From assembly GCA_002350845.1 (NCBI GenBank), contig DEFL01000011.1, forward strand, positions 37,934 to 80,894: a stretch of DNA of 42,961 nucleotides, given 5' to 3'. Shown piece after piece: positions 23,464 to 32,700 of the stretch. This DNA is from Christensenella sp. UBA2853. GTDB lineage: Bacteria; Bacillota; Clostridia; Christensenellales; Aristaeellaceae. Position numbers and translations under genes: made by a program. Position 1 is the first letter of the stretch; every line of letters starts with the position of its first letter. The notes below the pieces were generated by a model. That model was not told the origin of the DNA. It worked only from the letters and a program-made list of their open reading frames with translations, and ran no database searches.

Positions 23464-25002
23464 TCACCCCCTGCTTTGTTCGAGGAGTGCATGGTTGAGC
23501 AGAAACTCGCCGCCCCAGAAGACGTCCGTGCCGAGCGTTTCGGGTGCGCCGGAGTCGAAAAAGAAACGGACACGCTGTGTGCCGAGGGCATTGCACAGGG
23601 TAATGACCAGAGCGTAGGCAAGCTTCTGCTGGGAAGCTGCATCCATTTCCCGGATCGCCTGTTCACAGTCTGTGGAGAGGTTCAGAAGAAGCAGGTCATC
23701 GGATATGCCGATCCCCAGCAGGTCGGTTTCATCCATTTCGAAGGGGAAGACGCTCTCCAGTCCTTCCTGGATTTCAACGGATGTCGGACCTTTGGAGAGC
23801 AGGGAAAGCAGCAGGAAGGGGGAAGCCGCTGAGGAGAACGGAACCGTGCGTGTGACCATCTCCAGGGAATCACCGCGCGCAAGGCAGATCTGCGTCAGAT
23901 CCCGGAGCCCGGATGTGTACTGCCGTCTGTGCTGCTGTCCTTCCTCAAAGTACAGTGTGCCGAAGGTGTCGCCGGTCAGGCTGGTCATCAGCGTGGAACC
24001 GGAAAAAATGCGGACTGCACTCAGACCGGGGATGAAGGTGGTCAGAGTATAGACCATCGATCCGATCACGGCCGAGGGATCAAAGCCGAGCAGGGAGAGG
24101 CGGGACGTCAGATCAGAGACAAAACGGAGCGTCAGCAGCCTTCCGCCGCTGGGAAGCTCAGAGACATCCGGGTCCTGGGTCAGATAGGACAGCAGATCCG
24201 GCATGTGTGCAGCGCCCTGCGTATACTGGCTGCCGCTGGAAAGCGCCTGAAGCAGGCCGAGGGCGAGCAGGGAAGGTGTCTGGCCCTGGAAAGTGAGATT
24301 CCGGACCTCCGGAACAAAGCCTTCCTCCCCGACAATGGGGAAATACAGCGTCCCGGTGCATGTCAGAGGGACAGAGGCCGGATCGCCGCCAAGCGGCGTT
24401 CTTCTGGATTCCATCTGCTGGAGGAGGACGGGAAGCTCGACGCCGGAATGCTGCGTCAGTGAGCCCATGGGCAGATTATCGGTCAGATCCATGCCGATGG
24501 CACGTTCATTGACTAGCAGATTGACATAGCGGATGTCCTCAATGCCGTACAGGCTTGAGGCGATGGCCAGTCCTGCAATATACAGATATTCCGTTGTCGC
24601 GGACAGTGCGGAGGCATCGAGCTGCACGGTGCAGACATTGCCCGCCGTTTCAATGGGGAAGCGCCCCGACAGGAAGAGCTGTGTATTGCCGCCCAGCTGC
24701 AGATGTGCGGAATCGGTCGGTGTGGACAAAAGTGCGGAGACAACGCTCTGTGCGCTGGACGTGCCGTGCTCGCAGCGGATGGCGGATACGACCGAGGTCA
24801 GATTCCGTTCATTCAATGTGGGCAGGTAAAGAGGAAGATACGCGGTGAAGCGCAGATCTTCAGTGCCTGTCGGCGCCTCATAGGGAACAGCAGCCGGCGG
24901 CAGTGTCTCCATGGCTTCAGAAGACAGGGTATCCGGGACCGTGCATCCCGAGAGGAACGGCAGGAGGGAGAGCAGGAGAAGGCAGGCAATGCATCGTTTC
25001 AT
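23464..25002 (-). CDS. GerMN-domain lipoprotein, large
   Basis: 512 residues. A lipobox LSGC puts the lipidated cysteine at about residue 20. At least one GerMN domain is clear in the N-terminal half (YLYIAGLAIASSLYGIEDIRYVNLLVNE) and a second GerMN-like unit seems to lie in the C-terminal half (LAYALVITLCNALGTQRVRFFFDS). GerMN domains occur in spore germination protein GerM and in lipoproteins linked to two-component systems. The substrate is unknown. It starts one base after the stop of the preceding lipoprotein, so the two are translationally coupled, and both are likely anchored to the outer face of the membrane next to the kinase. Confidence 0.85.
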   Translation of the reverse strand: MKRCIACLLLLSLLPFLSGCTVPDTLSSEAMETLPPAAVPYEAPTGTEDLRFTAYLPLYLPTLNERNLTSVVSAIRCEHGTSSAQSVVSALLSTPTDSAHLQLGGNTQLFLSGRFPIETAGNVCTVQLDASALSATTEYLYIAGLAIASSLYGIEDIRYVNLLVNERAIGMDLTDNLPMGSLTQHSGVELPVLLQQMESRRTPLGGDPASVPLTCTGTLYFPIVGEEGFVPEVRNLTFQGQTPSLLALGLLQALSSGSQYTQGAAHMPDLLSYLTQDPDVSELPSGGRLLTLRFVSDLTSRLSLLGFDPSAVIGSMVYTLTTFIPGLSAVRIFSGSTLMTSLTGDTFGTLYFEEGQQHRRQYTSGLRDLTQICLARGDSLEMVTRTVPFSSAASPFLLLSLLSKGPTSVEIQEGLESVFPFEMDETDLLGIGISDDLLLLNLSTDCEQAIREMDAASQQKLAYALVITLCNALGTQRVRFFFDSGAPETLGTDVFWGGEFLLNHALLEQSRG

Positions 25003-25003
25003 C

Positions 25004-25984
25004 TCATTCCACCTCCATCCATTCGGTCACCTGTGCGAGGGAAACCTTCCACAGGCCGTCCTGGCGGGTCATCCGGAAAACGCGGGGAGACAGTTCGACA
25101 CGGTGCAGATTGCTCAGCGTGACGAATCCTGTCACCTGGATGATGGCATCCTGCCCGTCCAGGGACACCGTGGGGGTGGACGCGCTGAACTCGGTCAGGG
25201 TGGGCAGTGTCTTCATCTGCGCGACAAAGTCGTTGTAGGAGGGCCTTTCCATGGCTGTCATGGCATCATTAGCAGACAGGCAGCGGTACAGTTTTTCCCA
25301 GTCCTTTGCCTGCAGAAGGGAAAGAAAATGATGCATGGACTGTTCGCAGTTCAGGAGCATGTCATCGCTGCGCGTCATGGGACCGACCAGCACATCGTCC
25401 TCGGAATCATCGAGAAAATAGTTCTGTTTCAGACGCAGGGAACCGGTCACGCTTCCGGTCTGTTCGACGAGAATCTGTACCTGGTCCACATTGCAGTTTT
25501 CCGTGACGGTGGCCACAATGGACTGCATGCACAGACGCCGGCGGAGCGGGGCTTCGGTCAGCCAGTATTCGTATTCCTGCCAGTCGACGGGTTCGTCGGC
25601 ATAGCGCCCCATGATTTCAGGGGACAGGGTGACAAAGAGGGTCCGGCCCTGTCTGACGACAGAGAGGATCCGTGTGCCGACCGGAAACAGGGGCGTCAGC
25701 TCAGTGGAGCCGGCCGAGGGCCCGGAGAGCAGTTCCTCAAGAAGAGCCAGTTCATAGGACTGACTGTTGGTTCGCGTGATAAAGCGCCATTCGCAGGCCA
25801 GATAGGGTTCATCCCAGTAGCGGAAATACAGGGCCGCCGGGACATCTTCCGTAAACACAGAGGTGTCCACCGAGGCCGGCAGGGAAACATTTTCCAGTGT
25901 CCGCACGGGCATGGAAGAGAGGGTGGCACAGCCTCCCAGCAGCAGAAGAAGGCAGAGCAGCACCAGGCAGAGCAGGCGTTTCAC
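25004..25984 (-). CDS. GerMN-domain lipoprotein
   Basis: 326 residues. Signal peptide with lipobox LGGC (Cys at about 19). A GerMN domain (ELALLEELLSGPSAGS, then RLCMQSIVATVTENCNVDQVQILVEQTG) is followed by a C-terminal domain of about 110 residues (CEQSMHHFLSLLQAKDWEKLYRCLS ...) with the look of a small alpha+beta (NTF2-like) fold. The arrangement response regulator, kinase, GerMN lipoprotein recurs in Clostridia, so it probably modulates the kinase or acts in the same envelope process. It overlaps the kinase gene by 4 nt (ATGA). It is upstream of and coupled to the larger GerMN lipoprotein. Confidence 0.88.
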   Translation of the reverse strand: MKRLLCLVLLCLLLLLGGCATLSSMPVRTLENVSLPASVDTSVFTEDVPAALYFRYWDEPYLACEWRFITRTNSQSYELALLEELLSGPSAGSTELTPLFPVGTRILSVVRQGRTLFVTLSPEIMGRYADEPVDWQEYEYWLTEAPLRRRLCMQSIVATVTENCNVDQVQILVEQTGSVTGSLRLKQNYFLDDSEDDVLVGPMTRSDDMLLNCEQSMHHFLSLLQAKDWEKLYRCLSANDAMTAMERPSYNDFVAQMKTLPTLTEFSASTPTVSLDGQDAIIQVTGFVTLSNLHRVELSPRVFRMTRQDGLWKVSLAQVTEWMEVE

Positions 25985-27405
25985 CGGGCATCACCATCCT
26001 TTCCGTTCAGGGGAAGGGTGACGGTAAAGGTGGAACCCTGCCCGGGCATGCTGTCCACCGTGATTTCTCCGTGGTGCAGGTTGACCAGCTGACGCACAAT
26101 GGAAAGTCCGAGGCCGGTTCCGCCCGTCTCACGGGAACGTGCCTTGTCCACACGGTAGAAGCGCTCAAAAATGTGCTTCTGATCATCGGCGGAAATGCCC
26201 ACGCCATGGTCAGTCACTGCAAAGTAGGCCTTTTTGCCTTTGACGGAAAGGCTGACGGAGATGGACTGGTTTTCCTGGGAGTATTTCAGGGCATTGTCCA
26301 TGAGATTGGTGGCAATCTGCTTGAGCTTGTCATGGTCGCCCAGAATCGTGACGTTCGGCGCAATATCGGACAGGATCTGCTGGGAACGCTGCTCGGCAGC
26401 CGGGGCGAGCATGCGGATGCTCTCCATGATGATGTCGGAGAGACTGACCTCGGAAAGGTCCAGTTTCATCTGATGATTATCCATGCGCGTCAGTTCGAGC
26501 AGATCGGTCACAATATGGGTCAGGCGGTCAATCTCATGATTGATGTCCTGGAGAAACTCCGAGCGGAGCTCAGAAGGCATGTCCGGCTGATAGATGACAT
26601 TTTCGAGCAGCAGCTTCATGGATGTCATTGGGGTTTTCAGCTCATGACTGGCATTGGAGACAAACTGATTCCGGCTGCGGTCGAGGGATTCCAGCTGTTC
26701 CGCCATCGCATTGTAGTTTTCAGCGAGATTGCGGATTTCGCCGGAACCGGTCACAGGGGCGCGCACGGAGAGGTCGCCCCGGGCCATGTTCTGAATGGTG
26801 CGGGTCAGCGCAAGCACCGGGCGGGTCAGAAGGTGCGAGAAAAAGCCGGCGGCGAGCAGCGCGGCTGCAGCCACCAGACCGAATACGATCAGCAGTTCCC
26901 GGCGGACCAGACTGAGCGATGCCATCATTTCATCGACGTCCGCGATAAAAACAAGGATGCCGAGATTGCCTTTGGTTCCAATAATGCTCGATGCACAGCA
27001 GGCGACATAGTTTCCGGTCAGTGCATTGCCCTCCTGAAGAGCATGCAACCCATAGGCCTGGGGCTGCCCGGAGAGAATGGCCAGCGTTTCCGGAAGCTGG
27101 AGGCGGGTGCCCATCAGGGCAGAGAAGGAATCAAACTGGATTTTGGCATCATTGTCCAACACAAGAAGTCTTCCGCCCAGTTCATTGGAGGAAGACTTCA
27201 GGGTTTCAGAAAGTGCATCAGACTGCGCAGACTGAAAAAGCGGCGCAACAGTCGTCGCCAGCCGCTCAACGGAGATGCTGTCCTGACGGATGCGCTGCTG
27301 ATAAAGATATTCACTGACATAATTCGTCAGACGGGTAGCTGCAAAAGCAAAGGATACACCGATAATGATCAGAAAGACGAGCATGATCTGCCATCGGATG
27401 GGCAT
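25981..27405 (-). CDS. sensor histidine kinase (PhoR/WalK type)
   Basis: 474 residues. TM1 (about 6-24), an extracellular sensor domain of about 145 residues, TM2 (about 172-195), a HAMP domain (LTRPVLALTRTIQNMARGDLSVRAPV), HisKA with the phospho-accepting His254 in NASHELKTPMTSMK, and a HATPase_c domain with DNALKYS, DHGVGIS and GGTGLGLSIV boxes. It phosphorylates the response regulator encoded just upstream. The start is ATG at 27405, which gives a compact MPIRWQIML entry into TM1; the ATG in the TGATG overlap at 27419 is out of frame. The RBS is weak (GGAG far upstream), so coupling to the regulator is likely. Confidence 0.94.
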   Translation of the reverse strand: MPIRWQIMLVFLIIIGVSFAFAATRLTNYVSEYLYQQRIRQDSISVERLATTVAPLFQSAQSDALSETLKSSSNELGGRLLVLDNDAKIQFDSFSALMGTRLQLPETLAILSGQPQAYGLHALQEGNALTGNYVACCASSIIGTKGNLGILVFIADVDEMMASLSLVRRELLIVFGLVAAAALLAAGFFSHLLTRPVLALTRTIQNMARGDLSVRAPVTGSGEIRNLAENYNAMAEQLESLDRSRNQFVSNASHELKTPMTSMKLLLENVIYQPDMPSELRSEFLQDINHEIDRLTHIVTDLLELTRMDNHQMKLDLSEVSLSDIIMESIRMLAPAAEQRSQQILSDIAPNVTILGDHDKLKQIATNLMDNALKYSQENQSISVSLSVKGKKAYFAVTDHGVGISADDQKHIFERFYRVDKARSRETGGTGLGLSIVRQLVNLHHGEITVDSMPGQGSTFTVTLPLNGKDGDAR

Positions 27406-27418
27406 GCGCGGCAGAGCA

Positions 27419-28117
27419 TCAGCCTTGCTCCGTGAAATAGTAACCGACCCCCCATTTGGTGAGAATGTAGAACGGATGGGCAGTGTCTGATTCAATCTTT
27501 TCCCGCAGCCGCTTGACCAGGACGTCCACGCTGCGGTCGTCGCCTGCAAACTCGTTGGTCCAGATCTGGGAGAGAATCTCAGAGCGGCTGAACACCTTGC
27601 CCCGGTTGGAAGCAAAGAGAATCAGAAGATCCAGCTCCTTGGTGGACAGCTTCAGTTCCTCGCCCTTGAGTGTGACGGAGCGGCGGACAGGGGAGATGAC
27701 CAGATCTTTGACGACAAAATCATTGCGGGTATTGACATAGATGGGTGTCATGGCGACACGGCGGAACAGGGCCTTGATGCGGGCCTTGACTTCCAGAATA
27801 TTGAAGGGCTTGGGAATATAATCATCCGCCCCGTACTCGAGACCGAGGATCTTGTCAATGTCTTCCCCTTTGGCGGTGAGCATAATGATCGGCACATTGG
27901 AATGCTCGCGGATCCTCTGGCAGACAGCAAGACCGTCCAGCTTGGGAAGCATGATGTCCAGCAGAATCATGTCGCAGGGGGACGAAAAGAACTTGTTGAT
28001 CGCATCTTCGCCATCAACAGCAATTTCTATGTCATAATTATCTGACTCGAGAGAATATTTCAGTCCCTTGACGATCAAGGGTTCATCATCGACGACCAGA
28101 ATTCTCTTATTTGCCAA
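27419..28117 (-). CDS. OmpR/PhoB-family response regulator, TTG start
   Basis: 232 residues. The receiver domain has the acidic pair in VVDDEP, the phosphorylated Asp54 (LLDIMLP), and Lys103 in IPKPF. The C-terminal winged helix (LKLSTKELDLLILF, then EFAGDDRSVDVLVKRLREK and KWGVGYYF) binds DNA. The start is the TTG at 28117, giving MANKRILVVDDEP with AAGGTG 6 nt upstream; the ATG at 28159 would add 14 residues not typical of the family. It is the first gene of the five-gene operon with kinase, two GerMN lipoproteins and the ATPase-like membrane protein. Confidence 0.95.
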   Translation of the reverse strand: MANKRILVVDDEPLIVKGLKYSLESDNYDIEIAVDGEDAINKFFSSPCDMILLDIMLPKLDGLAVCQRIREHSNVPIIMLTAKGEDIDKILGLEYGADDYIPKPFNILEVKARIKALFRRVAMTPIYVNTRNDFVVKDLVISPVRRSVTLKGEELKLSTKELDLLILFASNRGKVFSRSEILSQIWTNEFAGDDRSVDVLVKRLREKIESDTAHPFYILTKWGVGYYFTEQG

Positions 28118-28179
28118 TCTGTCCACCTTCTGTCGTGTACACGGGCGTGCACGAATCATACCCAGATGGGTACAGATGA

Positions 28180-28208
28180 ATTGTAATGCAAGTTGGATGA
28201 AAAATCAA
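28180..28208 (-). promoter_or_regulatory. sigma-A promoter of the two-component operon
   Basis: On the minus strand TTGATT (28203-28208), 17 bp, TACAAT (28180-28185). The leader is about 55 nt. Upstream bases to 28265 are AT-rich and may hold a regulator site, but no clear repeat stands out. Confidence 0.7.
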
Positions 28209-28280
28209 GAAGAGTTTTACAAAATGTCATAATCATAAGACAATATTTCACAAATAAGAATCAGAAAAGTGAAAATAAAA

Positions 28281-28303
28281 ACATCCTCCGTACAGGAGGA
28301 TGT
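28281..28303 (-). terminator. terminator of the mfd/rpiB/dipeptidase unit
   Basis: A perfect 9-bp stem ACATCCTCC/GGAGGATGT with a 5-base loop and T4 on the minus strand, 16 nt after the dipeptidase stop. Confidence 0.88.
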
Positions 28304-28319
28304 ATAAATATAGGAAAAA

Positions 28320-29222
28320 TCAGATTCTGGAGAAGTACCGGAGAAGATTGCCGCCGGCAATGCCGGAAACAGCTTCCTCGGACATGCCGCGGCGACGGAG
28401 GGCATCGAGGAGGTTCGGGACCTCGTCCGCTCCGCTCAGACCGCGCGGCGCACATTCAATGCCGTCGAAGTCAGAGCCAAAGCCCACGATGTGTTCTCCG
28501 CCCATCTGGCAGACATAGTCGATGTGTTCCGCCACGCGCTCGACATCACATTCACCGCTCTCGGAGAGGAACGCAGGATAGAAGTTGATGCCGATATAGC
28601 CGCCGTCCCGGATCATGGCGCGGATCTGTTCGTCGGTCAAATTGCGGAAATGACGGCACAGAGACATGCAGCAGGAATGAGAGGCAAGCGGAGGCACGTT
28701 CGTATGATTGAAGATGTCCCAGAAACCGGCTTCATTGAGGTGGGACGTGTCGACGGCCATGTGGCAGGACTGCATTTCCTTCACCACATCCAGACCGTAC
28801 GGCTTGAGTCCGCGCTTTTCTCCGGATTTTGCGGGATATCCGATGGCGTTTTCATTGTTCCAGACCAGCGCGGTCATGCGCACGCCGAGCTGTCTGAATT
28901 CGGAAACGGCTTCCAGGCCTTTTTCGAAAACTTCTCCGCCCTCGACGGAGAGCATATAGGCGTTTTCGCCTTCCTTTGCCTGTGCGGGATCATCGACCTG
29001 ATGGATGCCGGCTTCCTCAAAAAACCTGCGTGCGCTGAGCTCTCCGCGCACGATTCCGTCCACATCTCCCCGGTTTCCGTCGCGTCCGGTCCACAGGGCG
29101 AACGTCTGAAGCGTGATGCCGCCTTTGCGCAGTTTTTCAGGATTGATCATCAGATCCTGGAGTTTCGCATGGTTGACGCCCAGTGCGTACAGTGTATCGG
29201 AATGGGTATCAGCGATAAACAT
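28320..29222 (-). CDS. membrane dipeptidase (peptidase M19 family)
   Basis: 300 residues, family-typical. M19 enzymes hydrolyse dipeptides with a binuclear zinc site. Seen here: the first metal site DTHSDTL (residues 5-11), the bridging Glu in LSVEGG, the conserved VDTSHLN segment, a zinc histidine in ASHSCC followed by RHFRNLTDEQIRA, and the closing GFGSDFDG motif. No signal peptide, so it is cytosolic and may break down imported or recycled peptides, including D-amino-acid ones. The start is ATG at 29222 with GAGGTG just upstream. It follows rpiB by 8 nt in the same operon. Confidence 0.92.
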   Translation of the reverse strand: MFIADTHSDTLYALGVNHAKLQDLMINPEKLRKGGITLQTFALWTGRDGNRGDVDGIVRGELSARRFFEEAGIHQVDDPAQAKEGENAYMLSVEGGEVFEKGLEAVSEFRQLGVRMTALVWNNENAIGYPAKSGEKRGLKPYGLDVVKEMQSCHMAVDTSHLNEAGFWDIFNHTNVPPLASHSCCMSLCRHFRNLTDEQIRAMIRDGGYIGINFYPAFLSESGECDVERVAEHIDYVCQMGGEHIVGFGSDFDGIECAPRGLSGADEVPNLLDALRRRGMSEEAVSGIAGGNLLRYFSRI

Positions 29223-29230
29223 GGGGCACC

Positions 29231-29677
29231 TCACAGTTCTTCGCCGCGTTCAATGGCTGCGATCTGATCAATTCTTCTCTGATGTCTTCCGCCCTCAAAG
29301 GTTTCTGTGAGCCATGCCTTGGCGATCATCTTGGCGACGTCAACGCCGACAACACGGGCTCCGAAGGTCAGAATATTGGAATTGTTGTGGCGCTTGCTGA
29401 GCGTTGCGGTATAGACATCGGAACAGGTGCATACACGGATGCCGGGCACTTTTCCGGCGGCCATTCCGATCCCCACGCCGGTACCGCAGATGAGAATGCC
29501 GCGGTCGCATTCGCCGCGGGCCACAGCGCGGGCAGCACGGCTGCCGAAGACAGCATAATCACAGCTTTCACGGGTGTTGGTGCCGAAATCCTTGTACTCG
29601 AGTCCCATTTCGTCCAGGAGATGCATGATTTCCATTTTCAGATCCACACCGGTATGGTCACAGGCAAGAGCAATCAT
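29231..29677 (-). CDS. rpiB: ribose-5-phosphate isomerase B
   Basis: 148 residues, standard length. It interconverts ribose-5-phosphate and ribulose-5-phosphate. The N-terminal MIALACDHTGVDLK, the active-site Cys64 in ICGTGVGIGMAAGK and the phosphate-binding KRHNNSN motif (His97) are all present. A close relative, galactose-6-phosphate isomerase LacB, shares these features but would sit next to lacA. The start is ATG at 29677 with GGAGG 8 nt upstream. It has its own promoter and lies downstream of mfd without a terminator between. Confidence 0.94.
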   Translation of the reverse strand: MIALACDHTGVDLKMEIMHLLDEMGLEYKDFGTNTRESCDYAVFGSRAARAVARGECDRGILICGTGVGIGMAAGKVPGIRVCTCSDVYTATLSKRHNNSNILTFGARVVGVDVAKMIAKAWLTETFEGGRHQRRIDQIAAIERGEEL

Positions 29678-29752
29678 TGAGTTTTCCTCCGTTCGTGATG
29701 TGGTTTTTCCGCAATGATCCATGCGGGAATACTTTGCATTCTGTCGGCATTG

Positions 29753-29782
29753 ATTCTAATCCATGGAAGACAGAGATGTCAA
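29753..29782 (-). promoter_or_regulatory. sigma-A promoter of rpiB-dipeptidase
   Basis: On the minus strand TTGACA (29777-29782, consensus), 18 bp, TAGAAT (29753-29758). It starts right at the end of mfd. Confidence 0.7.
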
Positions 29783-29797
29783 TCGGTGAAGGTGGTC

Positions 29798-32700
29798 TCA
29801 CTCCTCCGGACTGGATGCTGCGGCCTGTTCTGCCTGCGCATGGCGCTTGGCATCCATTCGTTCAGACAGCACCCGCATGAGGCGGAGAGACTGAACCAGG
29901 AGTTCCCGATCCTTGATGCCCGGGAATTTCATGGTGATGGCAGGATACGGCTTTTCGACAAGCTGGAGGCGCGTATCGGTCTCACGCAGGGTGGTGAGCA
30001 GCATGAGCGGATCCTTGACATAATTGCTGTCCAGCCGCATGACAAGATTGTCTCCGCGGTGAGACACCTGGGAGATGCCCTCGCGGTTGCAGAGATAGCG
30101 GAGCTGAGAAACATCCAGAAGCGTATTGACAACCTCTGGCATATCGCCGAAGCGGTCGATCAGTTCGTCGATGATGTCCTCGCGGTCTGCATCCGAAGAG
30201 AGGGCAGCGATGCGGCGGTACATTTCCATGCGCTGATGTTCGTCGGTGATATAGGTTTCAGGCAGGTAAGCATTGACGCGAAGATCCACGCGGGTCTCCA
30301 GTTCGCTGGTGATGGTTTCACCCTGGACTTCGCGCATGGCTTCCTCAATGAGACGGCAGTACATCTCATAGCCGATCGTCTCCAGATGCCCGTGCTGCTC
30401 GGGTCCGAGAATATTGCCGGCCCCGCGGATCTCAAGATCGCGCATGGCAATGCGGAAGCCGGAACCGAACTCTGTGAATTCACGGATCGCGCTTAAGCGC
30501 TGCTGTGCGGTCTCTGAGAGAATGCGGTTGGGACGGAAGGTAAAGTAGGCATAGGCCTGACGGCTGGAGCGGCCGACACGTCCGCGCAGCTGATAGAGCT
30601 GACTGAGGCCGAAGCGTTCTGCGTCAAACACGATCAGGGTATTGGCCGTGGGCACATCCAGACCGGACTCGATGATGGTTGTGCACAGCAGGACGTCGTA
30701 GCTGCCTGCATAGAAGTCCATCATGACATCTTCCAGAGCGGACGGCTTCATCTGTCCGTGGGCCAGACCAATGCGGGCCTCCGGCACGAGCGCATGGAGG
30801 CGCTCATAGAAGGGCTCGATCGACTGAACGCGGTTATAAAGGAAATACACCTGTCCGCCGCGGGAAATCTCGCGGAGAATGACGTCGCGGATGAGGACAT
30901 CCGAGTATTCCACGACGTGGGTCTGCACCGGCAGACGGTCGGCGGGCGGGGATTCCAGAATGGACATATCGCGGATGCCGACCATGGACATGTGCAGTGT
31001 TCTCGGGATCGGTGTGGCCGACAGTGTCAGGACGTCGACCTGGTTTTTCATGTTCTTGATGGCTTCCTTGTGGGTGACGCCAAAGCGCTGCTCTTCGTCC
31101 ACAATCAGCAGGCCAAGGTTCTTGAAGCGGACATCCTTGCCCAGCAGGCGGTGCGTTCCGACAATGATATCAATGTTGCCGGCCGCGAGATCGGAAAGAA
31201 TGCGTTTGATTTCCTTGGGCGTGCGGAAACGGGACAGAAACTCGACTTTCACCGGGAACCCGGAAAAGCGCTTGAGGATCGTGTTGTAATGCTGCTGAAC
31301 CAGAATGGTGGTCGGAGCGAGCATGGCGACCTGACGGTTGTCCATAATGCACTTGAAGGCGGCCCGCAGGCTGACCTCGGTTTTCCCGTAGCCAACATCG
31401 CCGCACAGAAGGCGGTCCATATTGTGGCTCGATTCCATGTCGGCATTGATTTCCTGAATGGACTGCGCCTGGTCAGGAGTCAGTTCATAGGGGAACTGAT
31501 CGTTGAACTGGTTCTGCCAGATGGAGTCCGGCGGGAACGCGTGACCGGTGTTCTGGCTGCGGCGGGCATACAGTTCGGCCAGGGAGAACGCCATCTTGCG
31601 CAGGCCTTCCTTGACTCTCGACTTCTGCTTTGCCCAGTCCCGGCCGCCGATGGAATTCAGTTTGGGCGGATTATTGGGATTGCCAATATAGCGCTGGACA
31701 CGCGAAAACTGCTCGATGGGCACGTAGAGCTTGTCATGCCCCTGGTACTGGATCAGGAGATAATCATGCACCGCGCCGTCGGCTGTCATCTGAATGGTGC
31801 CCTGGAAAATGCCGACGCCGTGGTCCACGTGGACGACCAGGTCGCCGGGGTGCAGTTCGGTGAAGGAAGAGATTTTTTCGCCGGTCTTCTGACGCGAGCG
31901 TGCCCGGTGATAGGAAGCGCCATAGATATCCGTATCAGAAACGAGGACCAGGTGCGCTTCCTTTGACAGGAAGCCCCGGCTGAGGGTGATGGGCAGGATG
32001 GTGACGCTGCGGTCTTCGATGTCCTCACCGGATTCGGAAAAACGGGAGGTGATGCCGAATTCGGACAGGGTTGCCTGAAGGCGCTGTCCGCGGGCCGTGC
32101 TTCCGGAGAGCAGAATCACGGTATTCTCCTGTTCCAGCCACTGCCGGACATCCGCGGCCAGGGAGCGGATCTGGGACTGATAACCGGTCAGCTGAAGCAT
32201 GTCCATTTTGATGACATCTTCCACTTTCAGCCCGGCCATGGAGCGGGTCAGGTCCGAGACCGTGACGCAGGTATATTCCTGAATGTTCTGTGAGATATCG
32301 TCCCAGGCGAGGAAGAGATGTTCCTGTGCCGGCACGGCCTCGCCGCGTTCGATGGCGGTCGCGAGGTCCTCAGAAAAACCGACCGAGCGTTCCCTGCAGC
32401 GTTCACGCAGACTGTCCGGTTCGCAGAGCATGATCAGGTCAGGATGGAACCAGTCGGTGAGCGAAAAGGTTTCAGGGAGCAGAACATTGGCCCAGGCGCG
32501 GATGCGGCGGAAAGGAAGTCCCTGTTCCACCAGGTCCGCATCTCCGAGCAATGCTTCCCGGCGGCGCTCAATCTCCGTCTCCTGGGTGACAGACCAGTTC
32601 TGTTCCCGGATTTTCGGCGCAACTTCCTCATCAAAATAATCGGGGAGCTCTTCATCCGATTCCGGCAGGGGAGGCAGATCGTCAAACAGAGAAGCGTCTC

